Assembly: GCA_029449235.1 (NCBI GenBank)
Contig: JANATG010000018.1
Span: forward strand, 434,001-498,000
Length of the DNA: 64,000 bases
Direction: 5' to 3'
Origin: Linnemannia schmuckeri
Lineage: Eukaryota > Mortierellomycota > Mortierellomycetes > Mortierellales > Mortierellaceae
Positions 12,131 to 22,606 of this stretch are shown one piece after another (position 1 is the first letter of the stretch; each line of letters starts with the position of its first letter). The position numbers were made by a program, and so were the translations under genes. The notes under the pieces were generated by a model. It had not been told where the DNA came from. It searched no databases and worked only from the letters and a program-made list of their open reading frames with translations.

Positions 12131-12293
12131 CAAGGTGAGCTCTGGATGCTTTTGTTCATTCCCTTCTGGGCTACATTCATTCCTTTACAATAAACTCTTA
12201 ACTTCTACACTCAAGACAAGTCTTTGTGTCAAAAACGCTCGCCTACCTTTGTTCAAGTAAGCCAAAAAAAAAACAACTCTCTTCTATTCAACA

Positions 12294-12554
12294 ATGGTCA
12301 AGAAGTACGTCCTCGTCTCTGGCGGTGTCATCTCCGGCATCGGCAAGGGAATCATCGCCTCCTCCACCGGTCTCCTCCTCAAGACTATGGGCCTTAAGGT
12401 CACCTCCATCAAGATCGATCCCTATCTTAACATTGATGCCGGAACTCTCTCTCCTCTTGACCACGGTAAGGTTTTCTCCTTCGCTCGTTCCTCATTCCGA
12501 TCCAGCGTGCTGGAGCGAAGTGTAACTCCATGAGAGAGGAGGAAAGAAAGCCGC

Positions 12555-12598
<44 letters not shown>

Positions 12599-14221
12599 CT
12601 CCGCTAATTTTTTTTATCTGTTTGTTTTGGTTTTTTCTTGCTCCCCTCCACCCCCCTTTTCCTCTTCCCAGGCGAGGTCTTCGTGTTGAACGATGGTGGA
12701 GAGGTCGACCTCGATCTCGGCAACTACGAGCGTTACTTGGATGTGACTCTCACCCGGGCTAACAACATCACCACTGGCAAGATCTACCGCGATGTCATCG
12801 AGCGCGAACGCAAGGGCGATTATCTCGGCAAGACCGTCCAAGTCGTCCCCCACATCACCGATGCCATCCAAGACTGGGTCGAGCGTGTCGCCACCATCCC
12901 CGTCGACGACACTGGCGAGGAGCCCGACGTCTGCATTATCGAACTCGGAGGTACCGTCGGAGACATCGAGTCCGCTCCCTTTGTCGAAGCCATGCGTCAG
13001 TTCCAATTCCGTGTCGGCCACGAGAACTTTGCCTTGATCCACGTCTCTTTGGTTCCTACAATTGGATCTGTTGGTGAGCAAAAGACCAAGCCTACCCAAG
13101 CTTCCATCCGTGACCTCCGTGGATTGGGATTGACTCCCGATCTCATTGCCTGTCGCTGCGAGAAGACCGGTCTTGATGAGGGTATCCGGGCCAAAATCTC
13201 AATGTTCTGTCACGTCCAGCCCAGCCAGGTCCTTGCCGTCCGCGACTGCAGCTCTGTCTACCACGTCCCCGAGCTTTTGAAGGACCAAGGTATGGTCGAC
13301 TACCTCTGGAAGCGTCTCAACATTGAAAACACTGTCACAATTACTCCCGCCTTGAAGGAGAAGGGCGCTGACATGTGGAAGAAGTGGAACCAGCTCACCA
13401 CCAATCAAGAACGTCTTCACAAATCGGACGCCGTCAAGATCGCCCTTGTCGGCAAGTACACCCATCTCCAGGACTCGTACGCCTCTGTCGTTAAGGCCTT
13501 GGAGCATGCCACCCTGGCTCTCCACAAGAAGCTGGTCATCCTGTGGATCGAAGCCTCGGATCTTGAACCCGAGTCACGTCCAGTCAACCCTCTCAAGTAT
13601 CATAACGCCTGGCGGGATCTTTGCAGTGCCCAGGGTATTCTCGTCACTGGAGGATTCGGTGTTCGCGGAACCGAGGGCAAGATTGCTGCCGCCAAATGGG
13701 CTCGTGAGCACAAGATCCCTTACCTCGGTATCTGTCTCGGTCTTCAGATCGCCGTCATCGAGTTTGCCCGCAACGTTTGCGGTATGCCTGAAGCCCATTC
13801 GGTCGAACTGGATGAGAGCACGACCACCCCCGTTGTCGTCTACATGCCCGAGATCAGCAAGACACACCTGGGTGGTACGCTACGCGTAGGATCCAAAATT
13901 TCTTACTTCCAGGAGGGCACGGAAGGCTCCACTATTCGCAAGCTGTACGGAGGCGGATCTGAGGTTTTGGAGCGTCACCGTCACAGATATGAGGTCAACC
14001 CCGAGATGGTCGACAAGCTCCACGCCAAGGGACTGCAGTTTGTCGGCAAGGACGAGACTGGCCAGCGTATGGAGATTATCGAGATGGCTGACCACCCTTA
14101 CTTTGTTGGTGTCCAGTATCATCCCGAGCTGTTGACTCGTCCCCTCAAGCCCTCGCCTCCCTTCACTGGCCTAATCTTGGCGGCCACTGGCGGTCTTCAG
14201 CAACACCTTGCGACCTTGTAA
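12294..14221 (+). CDS. URA7: CTP synthase
   Basis: Makes CTP from UTP, ATP and glutamine, the last step of de novo pyrimidine nucleotide synthesis, and acts in the cytosol. Two exons (12294-12465 and 12672-14221) join in phase 1 across a 206-nt intron to give 573 residues, close to the yeast enzyme. The N-terminal synthetase domain begins with [16 protein letters not shown] and continues through the conserved [20 protein letters not shown] stretch, which spans the splice junction correctly. The C-terminal class I glutamine amidotransferase domain has the nucleophile Cys412 in GICLGLQ and the partner residues His541 and Glu543 in YHPEL. Strong C-ending codon bias suggests high expression. The intron carries an A38 tract. 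A likely AATAAA signal follows 150 nt after the stop. All key residues are present. Confidence 0.97.
12556..12593 (+). repeat. A38 tract inside the CTP synthase intron
   Basis: This run of 38 A lies on the sense strand in the middle of the only intron. It is 78 nt before the acceptor, and a T-rich stretch between them provides the usual polypyrimidine tract. Confidence 0.85.
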
Positions 14222-14371
14222 ATTATCTTTTTTGTGTTCTCTGGTCGCCTTCTGTGTGCTTTGAACGAAGGGGAGATAGTAGTAGCTATAGATGTTTTTT
14301 TTTTCTCATATATCTTTCTTGTTCTCTGTGCTATTTTTTTGTATATGTACAATAATAATCTGTCTCAAAAT

Positions 14372-14377
14372 AATAAA
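14372..14377 (+). terminator. Probable polyadenylation signal of CTP synthase
   Basis: AATAAA lies 151 nt after the stop codon in an A/T-rich context, the only perfect match near the 3' end. Confidence 0.5.
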
Positions 14378-14963
14378 AAAACCAACAAAAACCACTCACC
14401 CTCGCACTTTTTTTTCATGCGTTCCAAAATCGCAAGTGGCCCCTGCCTATGCAGTTCACATGCCTTGTCTCAGATTTTGGACAATTGCATAGGCGATGTT
14501 TTTTCAGATCTTTATTTAGATTAGCAGTTCACGGAAAGGGGAATGATGAGGTAGCATGGGAGAGGACAATCATTTGGCTTCTATAGTAGATCTTGCTTTG
14601 CCCAGCTACAGCTGAGCTTCGTTCGGTCGCTGCTCCAATGTTGGTGTCTGTTGGGAATTGGGCTATATCAATGGGTCTGGTGGATGACCCGAAATGTCTC
14701 ACTCTTCTCAGTCCGGGACAGTGGGAAGAACACATCCCTGATCAAACCATAACCGTTATCTAGCCTAAATCGGAATGGACATCATCGTTCTTTTTAAAGA
14801 CGCACCCTTTTTTTTTCTTCCCCTCTCCATCTCACGATCGTCCTTTTCTTTTTTTTTTTCTCTTCGCGTCGACAATCAGCCAATATCCCTCTCGCTCACA
14901 CACATTCCACACCCATCAAGAAGGCAACAAAACAACACAATACCAACGAAAATTAAGAACTTC

Positions 14964-16979
14964 ATGTCACGCGAAATGCTCCAAACTCCTCACGGAGGAG
15001 GAACCAACAAACACCCGCACGACCAAGAAGACGATTTCCCTGTCAAACCCTCATCCTCCTCAGGAACCCAGATCGGCAGTTCTAACACCGCTGGCGCCAC
15101 CGGTGGCGACGGTGGGTACGTCTACAACGGCAACAACTTTCCTTCATTCGTCGGTCGACATCGTAAAAAGATCCTTGTCGGGTCTGTCGTCCTAACCCTC
15201 AGCGCTGTCGGTGTCTTGATTGCGTTGCTTGTCGAGAAGCCTTGGGACCGTAATGGTGCCAGTGGATCACCATCGTCGCTTTTTGGAGGGCATCGTGGGG
15301 GAGCACATGGAGATGGAGCCGATGGCAAAGGCAACCATGCTGGAGGAGGAGCGAACAAGAATGGACCCCCACCTAGGTTTGATGACAAGTCAACAGTTCA
15401 GATCTCGAGCGCCATCCGGTGTAACGCCCACACCCCACCCCTAGACCAACCTTTCGAGTACGGAAAGCAGCCCATCCGGGGTGTCAACCTTGGCGGATGG
15501 CTCGTCCTAGAACCGTTCATCACCCCTTCAATATTTGAGCCTTATATCTCCCAGAACGTGACGGACGAGTACACGTTGACAAAGTTGTTGGGCAAAGAGA
15601 AATCACGCGAGTACCTCCAGAAGCATTACTCGACTTGGGTCACCGAGGATACGTTCAAGCGAATCCGAGATCTGGGACTCAACCATGTTCGTATCCCTGT
15701 AGGCTTCTGGGCCTTAGGTGGATTGACCGAGGACGAACCTTATGTTCCTGACCTGTCATTGGACTACTTGTTGCAAGGACTCAAATGGGCAGCTCAGTAC
15801 GGTCTCCGAGTCATGGTCGAGATCCATGGTGCGCCCGGTTCGCAGAATGGGTGGAACCACTCGGGGAGGGTGGGCCAGATCCGATGGATGGACGGGTCCC
15901 CCGAGGGTGAAATCAATGGCAAGAGGACGATCGAGTATATCAAACAGTTGACTCGACTCCTTCAAGGGCCTGGGATGGAACATGTGTCGCCTATGTTTGG
16001 TCTCTTGAACGAACCGGCGATCTTTATGTTGGAACGCCCGCCGATTGACAAGTGGTACAAGGATGCGTTCAGAGAGTTTAGGAACATTACAGGTCCTGGA
16101 AAGGGACCATGGGGAGTTCTGCATGATGGCTTCTTGGGGTTGACGGAGTGGGAGGGTTTCATGCCCAAGTCTGACCGCCTAGCGCTCGGTAACGCATCCC
16201 ATTTTTTTTCTTTTCTTTTTCTATGTGCCCAGAACGTGTCTTTCTCTTTTATATCAACAACAGCTAACCCCTCAATATTTCATTTCTTCTACATGAATAG
16301 ATGTACACAACTACCTGATCTTCGACTACAACCTAATCCGCCTCAACCGGAAAGCTCAAGCAAACTTCCCCTGCGACGTTTGGTCCAGAACCATGCAGCA
16401 GTCCACCCACGCCTTTGGCCCCACCCTCGTCGGCGAATTCTCCTCCGCCACCAACGACTGCGCGACATACCTCAACGGAATCGGCGTCGGTTACCGATGG
16501 GATGGAACCTTCCAACCCGAAGAAGACCGTATCAAGGGTCTCCCACTCGACGAAGCCGCCTGTCAACCAAAACTAAATGGTGCAGTGGAAGGGCATTGTT
16601 CTTGTAAGGAACAGAACCGGATTGGGTATTATACGCCCGAGTATAGGAAGTTTTTGTCAGATTTTACGCAGACGCAGATGGATGCTTTTGAGCAGGGTCT
16701 GGGGTGGTTTTATTGGAATTTTAAGACGGAGACGAATGCTCTTTGGTCGTACTTTGATGGCGTCGACCAGGGGTAAGTTATGGCAACTTTGGGATAACCT
16801 TTTTTTTTTTGCACACTTGACATGTTCGCCTTCGTGGTTCGCAAAACTGACTGTTCGATTCCTGCTCTTGTTTATTGCTTTATTTCTTTTGATCTTTTAG
16901 CTGGATCCCCAAGGACGCTAACAACAGACCAGGCGGATGCCTCGCCCTTGGACGCCCCATCGGACCTTACTCTGGTTAA
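14964..16979 (+). CDS. Membrane-anchored exo-beta-1,3-glucanase (GH5)
   Basis: By family, hydrolyses or remodels beta-1,3-glucan in the cell wall, releasing glucose from chain ends. Three exons (14964-16188, 16301-16772, 16901-16979) give 591 residues. Residues 1-66 are hydrophilic and cytoplasmic. A signal-anchor helix at about 70-90 gives a type II topology. A Gly/His/Asn-rich linker leads to the GH5 domain, which opens with IRGVNLGGWLVLEPF. The acid/base Glu350 lies in LLNEPA and the nucleophile Glu454 in LVGEFSSA, both intact. The C-terminus carries the WIPKDANNRPGGCL-type tail of yeast Exg-like enzymes. An upstream in-frame ATG at 14775 lies in the pyrimidine-rich leader and would add 63 implausible residues before the anchor, so I prefer 14964. 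Both introns are short (112 and 128 nt). An AATAAATAAA signal follows at about 17197. Confidence 0.93.
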
Positions 16980-18178
16980 AGCCACACAGATCAACTCCTT
17001 TCTATTTTCTTTTCCCATTGAAACGATGAAACAGACGTTACTTCGTTTCTAGGCTGGTTCCTGGGCTGTTTAGTACCTTCTCACCACCACTCTCGTTATT
17101 TATTATTGCCTTTGTATTTACGCTTCACTCTGACTCCTTTCTTGGTTCCACTACTTGTTACCCTTTTCCGAATTTTGGTAATTTAATTCGAATATTAATA
17201 AATAAAACATGATCCAAAAAAAAACAACGCCATGCATCTACGCCTTCACTGATTTCAGTCGAACGCCCACAAAATACTCACCGGTTGGGCGCTTCTCGTC
17301 GTCCTCCATTTCTCGATTCCCAGTGTTTTTTCTTCCCCTCTCAGTTAGGTCTAGTACGCGCGGTATTGACCCAAGGCTGTTGTCATATCTATTTTTTTTC
17401 GATGTTTTTACATACTCTGGGCTATTTTCTTCTCACCACAGTGTGATGAGCATGGAGCAGAATGATTATTAAACAGCAAGAGTTTGTTCCTGTCGAAAAA
17501 CTTTACTGGTGTTAACAGGAAATGACACACAAACATATCAACGCGCGTGTGGGCGTACGGACAAGCGGATGAGTGAGCGTAGGGAGGGCATCACAAAAGC
17601 CTAACTCTGTTTTGTTTTTTTTATTCCTCGTTTTCTCTTGAAGTAATACCAACCTGCAAAGACGGGACTAATCTCCATGAAGCGCGTTTTTTTTGGATAT
17701 TTGAGGTATGGGCGTCTGTTCGCCTTCGTACCCAACGTACCCAAGGGATACATCACTGTGGCCGTGATGAAATATAGTAACACTGCCTCACGGTAAAAAA
17801 AAACTGCAAGTAGATAAGCTTCTTATTTTTACCTTTTGAAATATGAGAAACCAAAAACAACAGCCTTCCAATCCTTCGGCCCAAAATTATCTACTTTTTC
17901 CCAGGTCTTGTTCCTTGTATGTAGATCAAACTTGGTTTTTTCCTTCACTGCAGTCAATTGATGTTGAATGGGAACTTGAAATGTAATCAGCAAAAAAAAG
18001 TACATGTTTATTAAGATATCCGGTCTAAGAAGAGGATTGAGGGCTGTTGGGATCCACACACACCCTCCTGTTTTGTAATGTAAAAATCAAAAGAAAAAAG
18101 TAAGAAAAATACAATACGGAGTTTGTTCGCTATCACTGAATGTTGCCAGAAGGTTGGGCTGCTGCTGCTGCTTTTGTT
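16980..18178. other. Convergent intergenic region
   Basis: This contains the 3' ends of the glucanase gene (+) and the METTL24-like gene (-). A reverse-strand AATAAA at 18007-18012 probably serves the latter. No gene is supported between them. Confidence 0.6.
17197..17206 (+). terminator. Probable polyadenylation signal of the glucanase gene
   Basis: Two overlapping AATAAA hexamers lie 217-227 nt after the stop in an A/T-rich context. Confidence 0.55.
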
Positions 18179-20390
18179 CTAGACATAGTTCTGGATAAGC
18201 AAGTTCTTGGCACCGCCGCGAGTGTTCAAGAAGCAGTACTCGGATGCCCAATCCTTCTCGCCTCCAAAAGTGGGGTTCAAGTTCAACTCGGTCCACCAAG
18301 GGTAAACACCCTTGGTTTCCAAACGCTCCCACCACTTCAAGAAATTTTCAAACGAGATCATATTCTCACGGACGTGGAGTTCCATCTGCAATTGGGAGAA
18401 GGGCAAGACATCGCCGAAATCGTCCATGATAGCATCGAAAGTCTCGTATTCAGAGCCCTCGATATCGACCTTGAGGATGTCGATCCAGTCGTGTCCGTTC
18501 TCAGCCATGAGAGTTTTGAGGGTCTTCCAGGTCTTGCCTTGGGCGTCAACATGGTTGGTGCGGCCGATGAAGTAGGGCTTGAAAGTCGAGCGGGGTCCAG
18601 TCGCCTCTGTTGGATTGATTGTTGTTGTTTTGTTGTTGTTGGGTGATGGTTGAAGATGATCGGATAAGGTTATATGTGTATGTTTCAAGAACAGAAGAAA
18701 CTAATGGTAAGTGACAATGGACATAGAGCTATCTTCCTCCCTCAACGTCCTTCGAATCACTCAATTGCGCATAAAACAAAACAAAAGGCTTACCGGGACC
18801 CATGCGGTCGACGGAGGCATCGTAGGCAAAGATCTCGCAATCGGTTCTGTCCAGCATCTCACCCTCGAAGCGGGTCTCGTAGTTGACACCGAAGGAGTAG
18901 ATGACACATTTGGCACGGGGCTGCTCCTCGTACAAGCTCATACCGCAGATCCACTTGCCTCCATCACTTAATGGTCCAACGCGCTGGATATCGTGAGGGC
19001 AGACGAAACTGTTGGGAAGAAGGGGAGGGGAGGAGGGGAGGAGGAAGGAATAAAAGAGCCGGGGCTGTTAAATTTCTGTTGCCCATGTAGGCATCAATTG
19101 GAGGTAGTAACAAGGTTGTGGTATGTGTTTCTCGTAAAAAGTAAAAAAAGGCATGTTTCAACAACCGATGGCTGTTCCCTGGATAACAATAGGAGACAGG
19201 TTGGGGCTTGATTGAATTGGGTTGGATAAGGGGAACCAGCACCTGTCGGATCGGGGACTATAAATTGCGACTTTTCTTACCTGGCAGGGAAGTACCACCA
19301 ATAGTACATGAGAACGTTCCATGGGTCAAAGGATCTAAAGGTTTACAAAAGGGTGAGGAGTTTTTTTTGTAAGCAAAGATAGGACTCAGATGAATGCACT
19401 TTTCTAAATGCTACAACCACCAGACGCCCGTTGCACCGCTGGACTTTTTTCTATCCATAAGTGGGGCGGCGGGTATGAGAAATGGAGTTCGAAAATGACA
19501 CATGGCGTGAAGGGAAAAAAATAAGGGTCCCAGAGCATCGTTCCTTATATTTTCCTTCCCGATAGATTTTTTTTTGAGAGCTTCGAAGGGTTTCCTGTTA
19601 GTTGTTGTTTGTTAATTAAATTGGATGGTGTGTCATTGGTGCAACCAGGCGAGACGAGACGAGAAAGAACGAGCAAACAACAGACAGAAAGGCAGCAATA
19701 ATGAACGATAAACAAAAAGACATGGGAGGCAGATAATCAGGCATAAAAAAGTAGAGAAATTCGTCTCCGTGAACCAACTGGACCAAGTCGAATCATTACA
19801 CACACTGAGAGTGTGTGAATGAGTGTGGATATCAGAAGGGTGGAGGAGCGAAGGAAAGGGGATCGCAACGAAAAAAGGAAACAAAGAATGCCGAAGGGAA
19901 AACACTACACACATCCACCCACATACACACTCTTGTCACTCCAAACATCGCCACCAAGGAAAGGACACTTTCAAGCCTTTCGTCCCTCCTTGCAGCTGAA
20001 GAACAACAAAAGAGTAATAACTTACGGTGTTCCAAAGTGCTGAAGCTGCAAGTTGGCATGGCGCTGACGGATGATACGCTGGTAGTATCCCTCAGCCTTC
20101 TCGATCATGGCCTGGACAGTACGAGGTTTCCTGCCAGGGTATTCTGAAAGGGTCTTCCCCAATTGTGAGGAAGGAGTAGCAGCGTCCTCCCAGACGGTGT
20201 TACCCTGGCTGTTGTTGGGGTTCACGGTGTTGTAGTTGTTCTGATTATTGTTGCTACCGCTGTTGTACTTCCAGGAGAGGTTGTTGCGAGTGTCGCTATC
20301 GAGGGTGGAAATGAGGAGACCGAGACAGCCGAGGGCGGCCAGACCAGCGAGGACGGCCCTTGAAGCAAGGAGGGATCGAATGGGAGCCAT
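18179..20390 (-). CDS. METTL24-like membrane methyltransferase
   Basis: Probably an S-adenosylmethionine-dependent methyltransferase of the METTL24 / Methyltransf_22 type, anchored facing the secretory lumen. Four exons (20390-20026, 19334-19281, 19008-18794, 18606-18179) all join in frame and give 353 residues. Residues about 8-27 are a signal-anchor helix, and an Asn/Gln/Ser-rich stem follows. The family signature RVGPLSDGGKWICGM spans the start of exon 3. The SAM-binding beta strand is VIYSFGVNYE, followed by the acidic turn of IFAYDAS. The conserved ILKVDIEGSEYETF motif and ELHVR are in exon 4. Intron 1 is unusually long (691 nt); the others are 272 and 187 nt. The acceptor substrate is unknown for the family in fungi. 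The leader upstream is a very long C/T tract on the coding strand. Confidence 0.88.
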
Positions 20391-20504
20391 TGGTTATATT
20401 AACTCTTTCTACAAGAGTAGTTGGATATTATAGACAATGAAGAAGAGGAAAGAGCACTAAGGTGACCAATTGAGTTGAGTGAGGCGAGTGAGTGAGAAAG
20501 GGGT

Positions 20505-20690
20505 AAAGGAAAAAAAAAAAAAAAAAAGAAAAAAGAAAAAAGAAAAAAAAAGAAAAGAAAGAGAAAAGAGAAAAGAGAAAAGAGAAAAGAGAAAAGAGAA
20601 AAGAGAAAAGAGAAAAGAGAAAGAAAAGAGAAAGAAAGAGAAAAAGAAAAAAGAAAAAAGAAAAAAGAAAAAAGAAAAAAGAAAAAGAGA
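20505..20690 (+). repeat. GAAAA/GAAAAA purine tract
   Basis: About 185 bases consist only of G and A, with units of 5-7 nt (GAAAAA and AGAAA-type). The tract begins about 115 nt upstream of the minus-strand METTL24-like start, so its transcript leader or promoter is pure pyrimidine there. Confidence 0.85.
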
Positions 20691-20784
20691 TGACAGATGA
20701 GTGAAGGTATTTTGTGGATGAAAGAAAATGTGATGAGACTGAGGGAGAGGACAAGTGAGAGTGAGTGCTCACAGACGGGAAGAG

Positions 20785-20788
<4 letters not shown>

Positions 20789-20832
<44 letters not shown>
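20789..20832 (+). repeat. AG dinucleotide microsatellite
   Basis: Twenty-two uninterrupted AG units lie upstream of the METTL24-like gene. They are likely polymorphic between strains. Confidence 0.9.
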
Positions 20833-20833
<1 letters not shown>

Positions 20834-22606
20834 CATAAACAGACAACTGGCAAGTGGGAGAGACCTAGCCCGTGGTCCATAGGCCACTTCAGTGGAAAGA
20901 AAGAACAAAGCCCCTGCCTTCTAGCGCAGTTTTGTTCAGCGCTCTGAACCATAAAGAATGGTAATCAACAACCAAACCCATCAATCAGCTCAGGGACAAA
21001 GAAAAAGAAAAGCCTCAGAAAAGAAGTAGCATACAGTCAGAACTGTTATAAAAAAACACACAGCCAATCGCCCACCGTCATTTGCATTCTGGTCTATCTT
21101 TAGAGCCAGGCCATCACTTCACCCCCACGACCTAAAATTGCAATCTTCTCCCCCTTACTGTATTGTGCAATACTTCCTTCCTTTGACCTCTGGACCCTCT
21201 CCTTTTTTCTCTTCCTCTCTTTTAGCGCATCCATGCCTTTGCACCTTAATCGTCTCTCCTCTTCCATTAAACTATTCAGATCCCTTCTCTGTGGCCACTT
21301 AAGTCGATCAAGGTTGCCGAAGTCCTACTCCTAGCCGGTTCACACGTTCAATGATCAAAAGAGCTGCCATCTGTTCGATTCAATGCAACTCGTTCAGGTA
21401 TCACCCACCCCTTGCATTGTTTACGCTCAATGCTATCTGCTACAATCTTCAATTAGTGATGCACACCTCCTCAGCATGTCCTTTCTCTCTTTCTCTCCCT
21501 TCTCTCCTCGAAAGGCCAGACGCCGCATACCATGCCGCAAAGCACTCAAAGAGTAATGCACAAGGCCCTGTACAGTACACAACGATTGAAACATGCTGCT
21601 CTCAAACTTTTTCTTACTCTCTTGCCTTCCAAACCTTTTTTTTTTTTTCATTCATTCCTTTTTACCTTACGTCTTGCGTCCAGGTATGGTGTGTCCGTTA
21701 AACTTTTTCAATCTAATTTATTATTCTCCGCGAGAGGAGAGTGGGTGGAGGGAGGAAAGGGTTTGTGTTCGCGTGTGTTTGTGTGAGCAATCAAATTTGC
21801 TTTTTTTTTTTTTTTTTGCTCAACCCTGCATCCATCCCAATCAAAAAACCACACGCTTGTTACACCCTCTTCATCTTTTATTACGCAAACATCATGTGGA
21901 GGAGGACAGTGGAAAGAAAGTGTCAGCGTATGCTGTCAAGAACAAATATACAAGGAGGGGCAGTGAGAGTAAAGAAGGCTAAAGAGAAGCTAGCCTTTCG
22001 TACCCGAGGAGCACTGCAGCACTGCCTCCACCACCACCGCCCTCCTTTCGTCCTTTCGCTCTTCACAGATTAGTACTTTTGGAACAAGGGTAGAACTGAT
22101 ACACTTCCCTTTGCCGTCATCCTCTCCTTCTCCTATCCTGAGTTGCTTTTTTACCACTACCCTCTTTTCTTCCTCTAGCTTGTGACTGACCCTGCCTTTT
22201 ATCGATCTAAATACATCAATCACACACACGGATATTCAGGGTCCTTACCCTTCATCACGCAGGCACGCACGCAATCATAAAAATAGAAATAACCATTAAA
22301 GACGGGTTCGAATAGAGTGAATGGAAAAGTGGGTATGTTTTTGTGATGGACAACGAACAATGGATGATACCGATAATCGAGTTAACCAACGAAATCAACA
22401 AAAAAAAAAACCCAATTAACAAAAGGCAACTTTGTTCACTTTTTGTCGGTGTTTATTCACGCATACTATTCTTGGTAAAAGGCTTGCCCGTACATCAAAC
22501 GAAGAAAAAAGAGTGTGTTTGTTCGCCATAGATAGTTAAAGAAGGGGGTTCTAGTTTGTTTGTAGTGGTGTTGCCGTTGCCGTCATCATCGTCGTTGCCG
22601 TTGTCG

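Larger units (their letters stand above)
20391..22606. other. Intergenic region
   Basis: This is the promoter side of the METTL24-like gene and the 3' side of the monooxygenase gene. It holds a long GAAAA-type tract and an AG microsatellite (listed separately), a T-rich run near 21800 and, at 22452-22457, a reverse-strand AATAAA that fits the end of the monooxygenase transcript. No gene is supported. Confidence 0.55.

Noticed and set aside
14775..14963. Upstream in-frame ATG of the glucanase gene
   Set aside because: The added 63 residues come from the pyrimidine-rich leader and would precede the cytoplasmic tail. The downstream ATG gives a normal type II protein.
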